Source: a bacterium
Lineage (GTDB): Bacteria; Pseudomonadota; Alphaproteobacteria; Rhizobiales; JAKIUO01
Reading direction: 5' to 3'
Length of the DNA stretch: 51,924 bases
Assembly (NCBI GenBank): GCA_024228495.1
Contig: JAAETJ010001135.1
Span: 1-51,924, forward strand
In this document: positions 34,401 through 43,660 of the stretch, in pieces
Layout: every line of letters begins with the position of its first letter
Position numbering within the stretch: the stretch's first letter is position 1
The notes under the pieces: generated by a model
What the model saw: only the letters and a program-made list of their open reading frames with translations
Told to the model about the DNA's origin: nothing
Databases searched by the model: none
Translations under genes and position numbers: made by a program

Positions 34401-35252
34401 ATGCGAGCTTTAACGGTACTTTTGGGATTGGTTCTGATTTGTGCTTTGCTGCCAGTCGGTGCACAGGCGCAATATTACAAACCGCCAGAATCCGATCTTG
34501 ACCCCTCAATCATGGTAATTGACGAGAAAAAATTTCTTGGTGCCAAGCTGGATGGCAACGTGCCGCTCATCACCAAGGACGGCAAAGAAGTGCCCTTGTC
34601 TAGTTTCCTGGGTCAACCGCTAATTCTGGTGCTTGCCTATTACACATGTGATGGTAGTTGCTCGGTCATTAATCACGAATTGATCAAGATGCTTGATGAC
34701 GTCAAACGGGTTCAACATGGCAAGGATTATCGCATCTTGACCCTGTCCTTTGACAATCATGACAATCTGAAAACAACCGGAGCGTTCAGACGCAAGCTGG
34801 AGGGTATAGAAAAATACAAGGATAGCTGGACGCTTGCGACGTTCAAAAATGAAGCTGATCTGAAGGCTCAAACGGCAAAGATTGGTTTCAAGTTTTTCTG
34901 GTCACCACAAGACAGGTTGTTTTTGCATCCAGGTGCCTTCCTGTTTTTTTCTCCAGAAGGTCGACTCATTCGTATTTTGTACCCCTCGCAGGCCGATGCG
35001 GGAGATGTTGACCTGGCGTTGCTTGACGCGAGACAAGGACAGTTTCGCCCCCAGGAAATCATCAATTTCGCCATCAGTCTTTGCTACAGCTACAATTATC
35101 AAGACGGAAAATATACACTCAGCATTCCTATATTCGTGGGTTTTGGAGCGCTAGGAATCGGGATCACAACGCTGTTTTCCTCACTTTACATCTACAGACG
35201 CAGACAGCAAAAAATATTAAAGGGAGAGATAGATGAAGCACAAAGCGCATAG
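34401..35252 (+). CDS. SCO1/SenC-family copper chaperone
   Basis: A 283-residue thioredoxin-fold protein that delivers copper to the CuA site of subunit II. A signal peptide (residues 1-23) precedes the domain; copper ligands are C83 and C87 (CDGSC) and H176 (FLHPGAF). Unlike most SCO proteins, it has a predicted C-terminal membrane anchor (about residues 245-268, IPIFVGFGALGIGITTLF) followed by a charged tail. The spacer to subunit III is 26 bp, and the 3' end overlaps the subunit II gene by 20 nt. Confidence 0.9.
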   Translation: MRALTVLLGLVLICALLPVGAQAQYYKPPESDLDPSIMVIDEKKFLGAKLDGNVPLITKDGKEVPLSSFLGQPLILVLAYYTCDGSCSVINHELIKMLDDVKRVQHGKDYRILTLSFDNHDNLKTTGAFRRKLEGIEKYKDSWTLATFKNEADLKAQTAKIGFKFFWSPQDRLFLHPGAFLFFSPEGRLIRILYPSQADAGDVDLALLDARQGQFRPQEIINFAISLCYSYNYQDGKYTLSIPIFVGFGALGIGITTLFSSLYIYRRRQQKILKGEIDEAQSA

Positions 35253-36036
35253 ATTTTTTGCTAGCATGCTAGTTGCCGCATTTTTTGCGAGCACACCTGG
35301 CATGGCCGCAGAAATACCAAATATTCCAACTCCAACCGAGGGGTGGAATACAGTCTGGCACGAGGTTTTGATCGATCTTTGGGTGATCGGTATTTTGTTT
35401 GGCTCTCTTGGAGCCTATTTTCTGGTTAAATACCGCGCCAAGGACCCTGATGCCGTGGGCTCAGGAAAAAAACTGGATTTTCGTCAAGCTCTTGCCTGGT
35501 GCCTTATTCCTTGCGCCCTGTTCCTGGCCGATGACTTCATGCTGGCCGCCAAGGGGTGGACTTTATGGAATACACAAAGAACCATCCCGGCGGGTTCCAT
35601 GGAGATCAAGGTGACCGCATCTCAATGGAATTTTACCTACGAATATCCAAATGGTGTGGAGATCAGCTCTACTGATCGCGATACTGACAAAAATCTTTTT
35701 GGTACTGAAATTATGGACGGTGATCTCGTCATCCCCGTTGGCAAGCCAATCGTCATGCGCATGATCTCATCGGATGTCATTCATTCCTTTGGCTTGACGG
35801 ACTACCGTCTCAAGGAAGACATCATGCCTGGAAGAGTTACCTATATCTGGTTCATGGCCCGAAAGCCTAACATATCGCAGGTCGTGTGTGTCGAGTTTTG
35901 TGGCACCAACCATTCGGGAATGTACAATCGGGTCGTCGCTGTGTCCAAGGCCAATTACGACACATGGCTGGCCAAAAAGAAACAAGAAGCTACACTCCGT
36001 CGCCGGACATATGCAGCAAATATAATTAAGCGCTAA
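35233..36036 (+). CDS. Cytochrome c oxidase subunit II
   Basis: A 267-residue protein with a signal peptide, two membrane helices and a periplasmic cupredoxin domain with the dinuclear CuA centre. Ligands are visible as H184, C219, E221, C223, H227 and M230 (CVEFCGTNHSGM). The presence of CuA marks a cytochrome c rather than a quinol oxidase; no fused c-type heme (CxxCH) is seen. Its start lies inside the SCO gene, and subunit I begins 14 bp after its stop. Confidence 0.95.
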   Translation: MKHKAHRFFASMLVAAFFASTPGMAAEIPNIPTPTEGWNTVWHEVLIDLWVIGILFGSLGAYFLVKYRAKDPDAVGSGKKLDFRQALAWCLIPCALFLADDFMLAAKGWTLWNTQRTIPAGSMEIKVTASQWNFTYEYPNGVEISSTDRDTDKNLFGTEIMDGDLVIPVGKPIVMRMISSDVIHSFGLTDYRLKEDIMPGRVTYIWFMARKPNISQVVCVEFCGTNHSGMYNRVVAVSKANYDTWLAKKKQEATLRRRTYAANIIKR

Positions 36037-36050
36037 GGGGAAGACAAGTC

Positions 36051-37739
36051 ATGACAGTAGCAACAGATGGAATTCCGGAAGATACCGGGTCGAGCCATGG
36101 TGGTTTTAAATTGAAGGAATGGATTTTCACAACCGATCACAAGCGGATCGGTATCATGTATTTGATCGGCTCTATCGCCGCCCTGCTGGTGGCTGGCCTC
36201 ATGGCCATGGGTATTCGCATCGAGCAAACCTATGTGGGTGAGTCAGGACTTATTCAGTATTTTGTCGGCGATTTTGCAGGCAATATGACAACCGGTGATG
36301 CCTATAATGCGGCGCTCTATTTTCACGGCGCGGCAATGATTCTGGCATTTCTCATCCCCGGACTTACCGGCTTTGCGGCCAACTATCTGGTGCCGCTTAT
36401 GATCGGTGCACCCGATGTGGCGTTTCCACGTATAAATGCCCTTAGCCTCTGGCTATTCTGGATGGGCATTCTTGTGGCGCTTTTGTCTTTCATTATCCCC
36501 GATGCGCCAGATATCATGTGGACGGGGTATCCTCCTTATTCCATTACGACATCAACAAACACGGCCTTTTATGTGTTTACGGTACATCTGCTCGGCTTCG
36601 CGTCCATTCTTGGTGCTGTGAATTTCCTTGTGACCATTATTTATATGAGAGCGCCGGGTATGGGTTGGAACCAGATGAACATGTTTGTCTGGACGACATT
36701 CGCCGCCTTTATTATCCAGCTCATATTCGTACCGGTACTGGCGGCAGCTGTGACACTGCTCCTGCTCGATAAATATGCAGGGACAAACTTCTATAACCCG
36801 GACGCGGGGGGGGATGTGCTACTTTATCAGAACCTGTTCTGGTTCTATTCACATCCAGCGGTCTATGTGATTTTCCTGCCAGCCATGGGCATCATGTATG
36901 AAGTCATCGCAACCATGGCCAAGAACCGCATCTTCAATTACAAGGTCGCGGTCTGGGGTGGCATCATCGGTATTCTGGTTATTACCGGTGAAGTCTGGGT
37001 GCATCATCTTTATATCGCTGGCATGCCCAACTGGATCCGCATCGGTCAAATGATCACGACCTTGATGATTTCGGTGCCCGTCGGCTTAATGGTGATCTCC
37101 TGGTGGGGTACGCTTTACAAAGGTTCCATAACCTATAGCACTGCGATGAAATATGCTTCGGCCAACATGTTCCTTGTACTTGTCGGGGGATTGACAGGTA
37201 TTCCCCTCGCCATGACGTCGATGACGGTGCATCTCTCGGAGACAAGCTTTATCCACGCTCATTTCCATTTCATCATGGCGCTGTTCGCGACCTTCTCCAT
37301 GTTCGCAGCCGTCTATCATTGGTTCCCGAAAATGACTGGACGCTCGGCAGAAGGCAAGCTGGCCGATGCTGCATTCTATGTGACCTTCCTTGGTACCCAG
37401 CTCACCTTTTGGCCACTGTTCATCATTGGCATAGAAGGCATGCCGCGACGCTATTGGAACTATGAGATGTTCCCGCAGTTTGAGCCCTACCACATGGTTG
37501 CAACTATTGGTTCCTTCATCATTGCCTTTGGTGCGGCGTTAATGATTCTCAACTGGATCAAGGCTGCTATAAACGGACCAAAGGTTGGAGCCAATCCATG
37601 GAAGTCACGCTCACTTGAATGGACCCATACTGACATCATTGCCGGTCCTGGTAACTTCCCAAAACCGGTTACTGTTTCTGAGGATTGGACCCCCTATGAT
37701 TATGCAAATGCTGATGGAACACCAAACACCAGTAATTAG
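36051..37739 (+). CDS. Divergent heme-copper oxidase subunit I
   Basis: A 562-residue, about 12-helix catalytic subunit. Expected metal ligands are present: H92 (heme a), H268 with Y272 (CuB and cross-linked Tyr region, YSHPAVY), H318-H319 (VHHLYIAGMP), and H404/H406 (AHFH). The D-channel aspartate D122 (GAPDVAFPR) is kept. The Glu of GHPEVY is Ala here, preceded by Tyr-Ser as in A2-type oxidases. The usual K-channel TGIK..W aligns with VGLM at 344-347, so the Lys is Met and the Thr is Val. It should still reduce oxygen with electrons from cytochrome c; proton-pumping may differ. Confidence 0.92.
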   Translation: MTVATDGIPEDTGSSHGGFKLKEWIFTTDHKRIGIMYLIGSIAALLVAGLMAMGIRIEQTYVGESGLIQYFVGDFAGNMTTGDAYNAALYFHGAAMILAFLIPGLTGFAANYLVPLMIGAPDVAFPRINALSLWLFWMGILVALLSFIIPDAPDIMWTGYPPYSITTSTNTAFYVFTVHLLGFASILGAVNFLVTIIYMRAPGMGWNQMNMFVWTTFAAFIIQLIFVPVLAAAVTLLLLDKYAGTNFYNPDAGGDVLLYQNLFWFYSHPAVYVIFLPAMGIMYEVIATMAKNRIFNYKVAVWGGIIGILVITGEVWVHHLYIAGMPNWIRIGQMITTLMISVPVGLMVISWWGTLYKGSITYSTAMKYASANMFLVLVGGLTGIPLAMTSMTVHLSETSFIHAHFHFIMALFATFSMFAAVYHWFPKMTGRSAEGKLADAAFYVTFLGTQLTFWPLFIIGIEGMPRRYWNYEMFPQFEPYHMVATIGSFIIAFGAALMILNWIKAAINGPKVGANPWKSRSLEWTHTDIIAGPGNFPKPVTVSEDWTPYDYANADGTPNTSN

Positions 37740-37753
37740 CTGATAGAACAAAT

Positions 37754-37808
37754 CTCTCTTTCGCTGGTCGGGTTTTGCTTTCAAGGGCAGCCCGACAGCG
37801 AAAGAGAG
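37754..37808. promoter_or_regulatory. Large hairpin between oxidase subunit I and the small membrane protein
   Basis: The arm at 37754-37772 (CTCTCTTTCGCTG-G-TCGGG) pairs with 37791-37808 (CCCGACAGCGAAAGAGAG): 18 base pairs with a single bulged G and an 18-nt loop. Only a short TTTT follows. It could be a partial terminator or mRNA-stability element that lowers expression of the downstream three genes relative to the oxidase core. Confidence 0.65.
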
Positions 37809-37838
37809 TAGAATTTTAAAGAGCAGGATTATGAAATT

Positions 37839-37967
37839 ATGAATACAACCGAACACAAACCTTCAATATCTGGTAAGAAGAAATTTGGCTTTCTTTTATT
37901 GGGGATTGGTGTGGCTGTTTTGATGTATGTATCGATTATGTACAAAATCATTAATTATGGTGCCTGA
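37839..37967 (+). CDS. 42-residue single-span membrane protein in the oxidase cluster
   Basis: A small open frame with AGGA about 11 nt upstream of the ATG at 37839. The product (MNTTEHKPSISGKKKFG, then a hydrophobic helix of about 20 residues) has a charged N-terminus and one membrane span. Its TGA (37965-37967) abuts the GTG of the DUF420 gene. It resembles in size the small accessory subunits of heme-copper oxidases, but I do not recognise a family. Position in the operon is the main support. Confidence 0.6.
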   Translation: MNTTEHKPSISGKKKFGFLLLGIGVAVLMYVSIMYKIINYGA

Positions 37968-38411
37968 GTGTTATTGGTCGTGATTTCAGATTTACCTCAT
38001 GTCCTCGCGACCATGAATATCCTGACAATAGCATCACTGATTGGTGGCTATCTCGCCGTTCGTGATGGGCGGGAGCATGAACATGAAATCTATATGAAAA
38101 CGGCCCTTTTGCTCGGTTGTTTGTTTCTTGCAGTTTATGCCTATTACAAGCTGAACTCGGGCTTCGCCAAATTCGGCGGTGTTGGCATGATCAGGCCAAT
38201 CTATTTCAGTATTTTATTCACTCACGTCATGATGGCTGCAATTTCGTTGCTGCTAGTACCGCTCGCCGTTATGAGGGCTCTGCGCAGGCAATATGCGCAA
38301 CACAAAAAGATCGTGCGCTGGGCGCTTCCCATCTGGCTTTTCGTTGCTATCTCGGGAGTCGTCGTTTATATAATGACGGTTCACATCTACCCTACTCCCA
38401 TACATCTGTGA
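37968..38411 (+). CDS. DUF420 (CtaM-like) membrane protein
   Basis: A 147-residue, four-helix protein of the DUF420 family. SDLPHVLATMN, LAVRDGREHEHEIYMKTALL, MIRPIYFSILFTHVMMA, and HKKIVRWALPIWLFVAISGVVVY match the family pattern with conserved histidines. In Firmicutes DUF420 (CtaM) is needed to assemble an active aa3 oxidase. The GTG at 37968 is immediately after the stop of the 42-residue gene; a GTG at 37980 is possible. The stop overlaps the next gene in a GTGA junction. Confidence 0.82.
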   Translation: MLLVVISDLPHVLATMNILTIASLIGGYLAVRDGREHEHEIYMKTALLLGCLFLAVYAYYKLNSGFAKFGGVGMIRPIYFSILFTHVMMAAISLLLVPLAVMRALRRQYAQHKKIVRWALPIWLFVAISGVVVYIMTVHIYPTPIHL

Positions 38412-39829
38412 ATATCGATCAAATGAACGGAAACGGAAAAAGCGAAGACCTCGTTGGGGTCTATAAAGCAACGCTAACGACCGGTTTAATGCAGCGCGAG
38501 ATAAGAGCCTGGGCCTTGCTGGCAGTTGGTTCACTGGCCATTGCCGGTCTATTTGCCCTGTTTACAGCAGCTTCCAGAATTCCAGGCTCAAACGAGTATT
38601 TGTCCTGGCCCATGGATTTCTTCCACAAGGGTCTTGTCATTCATGTGGTTTTTTCCTTTGTTATCTGGTTTCTCGCGGTCTTTGCACTGCTGGCATCATT
38701 GGCAACTTACCGGCTCTCAAAAACCGGTGAAATTCGCATGCTCTGGGCTGGTTGGGCTGGCGCAATCATAACGGCCATTTCCTTCCCCATGCTCTTCGTA
38801 CCAGGATTTATTAAAGAAACTCAGGCTGTTTTGAGCAATTACATTCCCGCCATTGATCATCCGCTCTATGAAATCGGCCTGGTCTTTCTATTCACAGGTA
38901 TATTGCTGCCCATTATCAGGCTACTGGTGAACCTACCCCTGCGGCCAAGAGAAAATCATGACCACCTGTCACATTCCACCCTGTTTGGCAGTGGTATCTT
39001 TATCGTTGCCTTGATTTGTATGGCCATCGCGATATTGCAATCCTCTCCAGCGACCAACATCACCTATGAGCATATTTTCTGGGGCGGCGGACACGTATTG
39101 CAGTTCCTTAATACGCTATTGATGCTTTGCGGATGGGTTCTTCTGGCGCGATTTTGCTCGATAGATAAAGTTTTCGATATCGATATCGCACGTTTGGCGA
39201 CGATCCTTTTGCTGATTTGTACACTGCCCGCACTTGTTTTCTATTTCAAGTTTGAGCCCTTTTCCGCCAAGCAGACCGCAGGATTCACCTATCTGCAACT
39301 CGCCCTTGGCTTGCCTGCAATCCTTGTGGCGGGAAGTGGTTTCTTCAGCTTCTTGCGCCACTATAAGACCAATGGCAGCCTTCCTTGGGGCAACCTGCCA
39401 TTTTTATGTCTCGTCCTGTCGATGGTAGTCTTTGGTATTGGCGGCCTTCTTGGATTCATGGTTGATGGCGCTGACACACGCACACCAGCTCATTACCACG
39501 GCGTTATCGCCGGAGTGAACCTGACATTTATGGGGCTGTTTATGTTCTTTGTTCTGCCAGTGCTTGGGGAAACCATGCGCTCGGGCAAAACCGTACGTTT
39601 GGTCATTTTAATGTTCGGCCTTGGTCAGATGCTGGCCAGTATCGGTTTGTTCATGGCCGGAGGCTACGGGGCGCCTCGCAAGGCCGCAGCTGACACTTAT
39701 GTCGCCGTAGATGGTGCTGTTGTTGGTCTGTATCTAAACGGCATAGGCGCACTTGTCGCGGTTATTGGCGGCGCCATCTTCATCTGGATTATTCTAGCGG
39801 CCCTTCTTCGGCCAGCTCGAGCCGCCTGA
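38408..39829 (+). CDS. COX1-superfamily (heme-copper oxidase subunit I-like) protein, divergent
   Basis: A membrane protein of about 473 residues with 12 predicted helices. AHYHGVIAG resembles the AHFHYV helix X of COX1 (two histidines), and FWGGGHVLQFLN aligns with the FFGHPEVY helix VI, keeping the His but not the Pro, Glu or Tyr. An HH pair of CuB is not found. It is therefore a degenerate or differently specialised heme-copper oxidase relative, perhaps NorB-like or a regulatory/assembly partner. The GTG at 38408 overlaps the DUF420 stop (GTGA); the ATG at 38423 is an alternative. The 3' end overlaps the convergent MATE gene by 41 nt. Confidence 0.7.
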   Translation: MNIDQMNGNGKSEDLVGVYKATLTTGLMQREIRAWALLAVGSLAIAGLFALFTAASRIPGSNEYLSWPMDFFHKGLVIHVVFSFVIWFLAVFALLASLATYRLSKTGEIRMLWAGWAGAIITAISFPMLFVPGFIKETQAVLSNYIPAIDHPLYEIGLVFLFTGILLPIIRLLVNLPLRPRENHDHLSHSTLFGSGIFIVALICMAIAILQSSPATNITYEHIFWGGGHVLQFLNTLLMLCGWVLLARFCSIDKVFDIDIARLATILLLICTLPALVFYFKFEPFSAKQTAGFTYLQLALGLPAILVAGSGFFSFLRHYKTNGSLPWGNLPFLCLVLSMVVFGIGGLLGFMVDGADTRTPAHYHGVIAGVNLTFMGLFMFFVLPVLGETMRSGKTVRLVILMFGLGQMLASIGLFMAGGYGAPRKAAADTYVAVDGAVVGLYLNGIGALVAVIGGAIFIWIILAALLRPARAA

Positions 39830-41159
39830 TCAGCCTGAAACATGTAAAAACCGCTAATGTGCCAAAAAGAACGCTACCCACGGCAACGCCGATAAAAACA
39901 CCGCTTGCCCCCCACCACATACTGCCCAATATGACAAAGGGAATAGTGCCCAATGTTGCTTTTCCCCAATTGAATGTCGCCGAAAGACCAGGATGACCCA
40001 GATTGTTAAAAGCCGAATTGGCAGCAAACTGCGCTCCATCAAAAAGAAAAAAAACGGCGATCCAGGTGAGATAAAAAGCAGCGATCATTGCTCCATCACC
40101 AGTGATCTGGAATGCATCAATGATCAGTCCTTTCAGCATAAACAGGACTATCGTCACAACAAACATATAAACAGTAACAAAACGCAAGGCATCAGAAAAA
40201 GTGCTTCGAACCCGGTCAATGCAGTGCGCTCCAAAATTTTGACCAAATATCGGGCCAAGGGCACCAGAAAGAGCAAATAGACCAAAAAATGCAACAGGCA
40301 CAACACGCCAGACTATTGCAGATCCGCTCATGATATCGTCGCCATACTGTGCAAGCTGGGCGATGATGACGGCATGCCCGACAGGTGTTGCTATATTGGT
40401 AAGTATCACTGGAAATGCGATACTGATGTAGGGATTTAGCTGTCTTGTGAAGGCTGCGCGGGAAAATCGTGTTAAAAGCCTGTGTTTGACAGCGATCCAA
40501 TAGAGCCCGAAAATCACAATTGTTATGCGAGCAATAACCGAGGCAACGGCAGCACCAGCTATCCCCATATCAAGAACAAATATGAACAGTGGATCAAGAG
40601 CGGCATTCATCAAGCTGCCAGACAGCATGGCAAGCGCCGAGCGTTTTGGATCTCCCACAGCCCGCAGCACGGACCCTGCCGCCATGGCAATGGATAAAAT
40701 CGGCATAGAGGGCAACGTAATCCGCAAATAGATTACTGCTTGCGCATGTGTTCGACCTGTTGCCCCCAGCATTTTCAAAAACTCTGGGACTGCAAACCAG
40801 ATAACAAGCGATAATAGCCCGGTCACAAGCATTCCATAGAGGAATATGTTCGTCGCATAGACTTTCGCCTCAGCCTCGTCTCCCGCACCAATCTGCCTTG
40901 AAACAAGTGCTGACATGGCGATAGACGAGCCAATGCAAATGGAAAGTGAAAAAAACAGGACAGGACCGACAAACCCCATCGCTGCTGTGATTTCAGGGTC
41001 GTTCAACAAGCTCAGAAAAAAAATATCAGCGAGATCAACCAGAAAGATAGTTAGCAGCCCAAGACCCATAGCTGAAGTCATCGTAAGAACATGGCGCATG
41101 GTCGAGCCGCTTACGAAGCGGGCATTGTTCGGATTTGTCGGACGTCTAAGCTCTGTCAT
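39789..41159 (-). CDS. MATE family efflux transporter
   Basis: A 456-residue, 12-helix Na+/H+-driven multidrug exporter. VDLADIFFLSLL in helix 1, ALVSRQIGAGD and the second-half repeat GALGPIFGQNFGA are typical of the MATE fold's two homologous halves. Substrate unknown. I chose the ATG at 41159 (MTELRRP); an in-frame TTG at 41189 is possible. Its 3' end overlaps the convergent COX1-like gene by 41 nt. Confidence 0.92.
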   Translation of the reverse strand: MTELRRPTNPNNARFVSGSTMRHVLTMTSAMGLGLLTIFLVDLADIFFLSLLNDPEITAAMGFVGPVLFFSLSICIGSSIAMSALVSRQIGAGDEAEAKVYATNIFLYGMLVTGLLSLVIWFAVPEFLKMLGATGRTHAQAVIYLRITLPSMPILSIAMAAGSVLRAVGDPKRSALAMLSGSLMNAALDPLFIFVLDMGIAGAAVASVIARITIVIFGLYWIAVKHRLLTRFSRAAFTRQLNPYISIAFPVILTNIATPVGHAVIIAQLAQYGDDIMSGSAIVWRVVPVAFFGLFALSGALGPIFGQNFGAHCIDRVRSTFSDALRFVTVYMFVVTIVLFMLKGLIIDAFQITGDGAMIAAFYLTWIAVFFLFDGAQFAANSAFNNLGHPGLSATFNWGKATLGTIPFVILGSMWWGASGVFIGVAVGSVLFGTLAVFTCFRLIRRLELAEEGPLE

Positions 41160-41645
41160 CCGCGAAGTAATAGACCACCAGGAGAGCAACTACAACCAGT
41201 TCTCATTGCAGGCCATGTCAGCTTATCTGTCAAAAACAGAATTGTGTTCGGAGGCCTACAGAGAATCATTTTTGACCCAGAGGGACATTGCAGCGGTGGT
41301 TGACAATAGGCATTCTTAATTTGCGTTAACCATATTGCAACAACCATAAGTTATCAAATCTGAAACATTAGGAATGATACCTGGGGATATCTCAAATGAC
41401 CATCAATGCGTTCTCATCGCCCATATCCCCAAAAACCAAAGCAATGACTATTTCGGCTGGCCTCCTTGCTGAGGGTGTGCATATGGCACCTGTTACTGGT
41501 AACGCATCAAGCTGGAAGGGTGGGCACAATGCTGCCCCTCCACACGATATCTGTTTCAAAGGTTTCTGGGGCGAACCCGCACACAATCGCCTTTTGATCA
41601 GAGAAAAATAAACAACAGCACTATACGACCCAGGGGAACCATATC
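41160..41645. other. Intergenic region between MATE and chemoreceptor genes
   Basis: About 480 bp without a firm gene. One plus-strand frame at 41396-41611 (71 codons) has a GGGGA about 10 nt before its ATG, but neither domain nor signal peptide, so I leave it uncalled. No clear terminator or RNA was found. Confidence 0.4.
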
Positions 41646-43430
41646 ATGACACAGAATAATAAAAGCGAGGCAACTAAAAAAACTGAGAAATCAAAGAAAA
41701 TAGGCACCAAGATATTTGCACTCATCGGATTTTGTCTGGGACTGCTCGTGCTGGTTTCGGGTATCAGCATCTGGCAGATGAACAAGATCGGTATTGAAAT
41801 CGAAGGTATCGCAGAACGCGATCTGCCTTTGACCGAAGCCTTGACCTCAATCACCATTCATCAACTCGAACAGGCCATCAATCTGGAGCGGGCCTTTCGC
41901 ACCGGTGCCGAAATGGGTAAGCATCATGAGGTAAAGGCCGAGTTTGAAAAGGCCGCTCGCGCCTTTGAAGAACTGTCGCACAGGGTTGAAAAAGAATTCA
42001 AGGCTGCCAAGAAAATTTCCAAGCATGCACATGACACATCCCCCACTGCTGAGGGTCAGCATGAATTTGCAAAAGTTCTCAAGATTTTGAACAAACTTGA
42101 AAAAGAGCATGATGAATATGACCATCACGCGATCAAGGCCTTCAAGCTAATCAATGCTGGGAATTTGGCACAGGCCATAACCCTGTTGCCGGAAATTGAA
42201 GCCGAGCAAGAGGATCTGGATCACGGTCTGGAAAAAATTCTGCTGGACGTTGAAAAATTCACAGCTCATGCCGCAACAATGGCCGAAGAGCACGAACATT
42301 TCGCGTTAAAATTATTGATAGCGATCACCGCCTTTGCGCTACTGGCGGGTAGCATCATCACTTTCTTCCTGGTGAAAAGCAGCATCTTGCATCCGCTTTA
42401 TGAGATTGTCACGGGATTGAATGCACTCACCCGGGGAGATATGAGTGTTGACGTCAAAGTTTATAATCAAGACGAGATAGGCGCTGTGGCCAAAGCCTGT
42501 GCGCTGTTTAAAGCCGGCGAAATCAAGAGCCGTGAACTGTTAGCAGCGCAGGACACGCAAAAACAGCGTGCCGAGGAAGAAAAACACGCCATGATGATGG
42601 CTCTGGCGGACGGATTTGACACCAGTGTCGGCGGCATTGTCGAAACGGTCTCTTCTGCCTCTGCCGAACTACAGACAACCGCTCAGTCCATGTCGGACAT
42701 CTCCGAGCAGACCAGCAATCAGGCCGCGGAAGCTTCTGTCGGTTCGCAGCAGACACTCGGTAATGTGCAATCTGTCGCCACAGCTACCGAAGAAATGACC
42801 AGCACCATTGGCGAAATCAGCCAGCAGGTTGCGCAGGCATCGGGTGCCTCGCAGCAAGCGGTTTCAGAAGTCGGGAATACCAGCGAGCAAATGAATGCGC
42901 TGGCAGCCACCGCCGATAAAATCGGCGAAGTTGTGGAGTTGATCTCCGGTATTGCCGAACAGACTAATCTGTTGGCTCTGAATGCAACGATCGAGTCGGC
43001 GCGGGCTGGTGAAGCCGGTAAGGGCTTTGCGGTTGTGGCTGGTGAGGTCAAACAATTAGCCAGCCAGACCGCCAAGGCGACAGACGAAATCTCGCAGCAG
43101 GTCAGCGATATTCAAGGTGCCACCAAACGAGCCTCTGGTTCCATGGAAAGCGTCGCTGAAGCGATTGCCAGGGTCGATGAAATCTCGACGGCGATTGCCG
43201 CAGCCATGGAAGAGCAAAGCGCCGCCACGCAGGAAATCGCCAGCAGCGTCAATCAGGCTGCCGTTGGCACCCAGCAGGTCAATGACAATATTTCGTCAGT
43301 GTCACAAGCCTCGCAAGAAACCGGAGCTGCATCAGGTCAGGTTATGTCGGCGGCGGGTGAACTTTCCGAGCAGGCCATCTTGCTGAAAAGTGAAGTGGAC
43401 GATTTCATCGAAAAGGTTCGGGCCGGATAG
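41646..43430 (+). CDS. Methyl-accepting chemotaxis protein
   Basis: A 594-residue chemoreceptor. Transmembrane helices lie at about residues 22-45 and 220-243, enclosing a helical periplasmic sensor of about 175 residues that is rich in His, Glu and Lys. A HAMP domain (about 245-297) and the cytoplasmic signalling coil follow; the tip is [21 protein letters not shown], then [14 protein letters not shown]. No C-terminal CheR-binding pentapeptide is present. The histidine-rich sensor ([19 protein letters not shown]) is compatible with metal or heme sensing, but the ligand is unknown. No che genes lie nearby. Confidence 0.95.
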   Translation: MTQNNKSEATKKTEKSKKIGTKIFALIGFCLGLLVLVSGISIWQMNKIGIEIEGIAERDLPLTEALTSITIHQLEQAINLERAFRTGAEMGKHHEVKAEFEKAARAFEELSHRVEKEFKAAKKISKHAHDTSPTAEGQHEFAKVLKILNKLEKEHDEYDHHAIKAFKLINAGNLAQAITLLPEIEAEQEDLDHGLEKILLDVEKFTAHAATMAEEHEHFALKLLIAITAFALLAGSIITFFLVKSSILHPLYEIVTGLNALTRGDMSVDVKVYNQDEIGAVAKACALFKAGEIKSRELLAAQDTQKQRAEEEKHAMMMALADGFDTSVGGIVETVSSASAELQTTAQSMSDISEQTSNQAAEASVGSQQTLGNVQSVATATEEMTSTIGEISQQVAQASGASQQAVSEVGNTSEQMNALAATADKIGEVVELISGIAEQTNLLALNATIESARAGEAGKGFAVVAGEVKQLASQTAKATDEISQQVSDIQGATKRASGSMESVAEAIARVDEISTAIAAAMEEQSAATQEIASSVNQAAVGTQQVNDNISSVSQASQETGAASGQVMSAAGELSEQAILLKSEVDDFIEKVRAG

Positions 43431-43660
43431 TTTTTCAGGGGAAAAGCCAACGGACTGCCCTGATGACAAACGCGTCAAGATAGTCCTTGGCACCTTTTGA
43501 CCGTCACCAACTTCTCCCAACAAAGGTAAAAAACGGGTGTATTGCGGAAAATCAAGTCAATACTGTCAATACATTAAAATGCACGTTTGCTATCGGGGGA
43601 GGACGCGATAGTGTATATTCTTTGATATCTGCTAGGTTGGGCTACAAAAGGGGCGAAGAC

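Noticed and set aside
38117-38407. A longer N-terminus for the COX1-like protein
   Set aside because: This part lies in another frame over the DUF420 gene; the GTGA junction at 38408 or ATG at 38423 is a better start.
41396-41611. A 71-codon frame before the chemoreceptor gene
   Set aside because: It has a modest ribosome-binding site but no signal peptide, domain or coupling; an equally open frame lies on the other strand.
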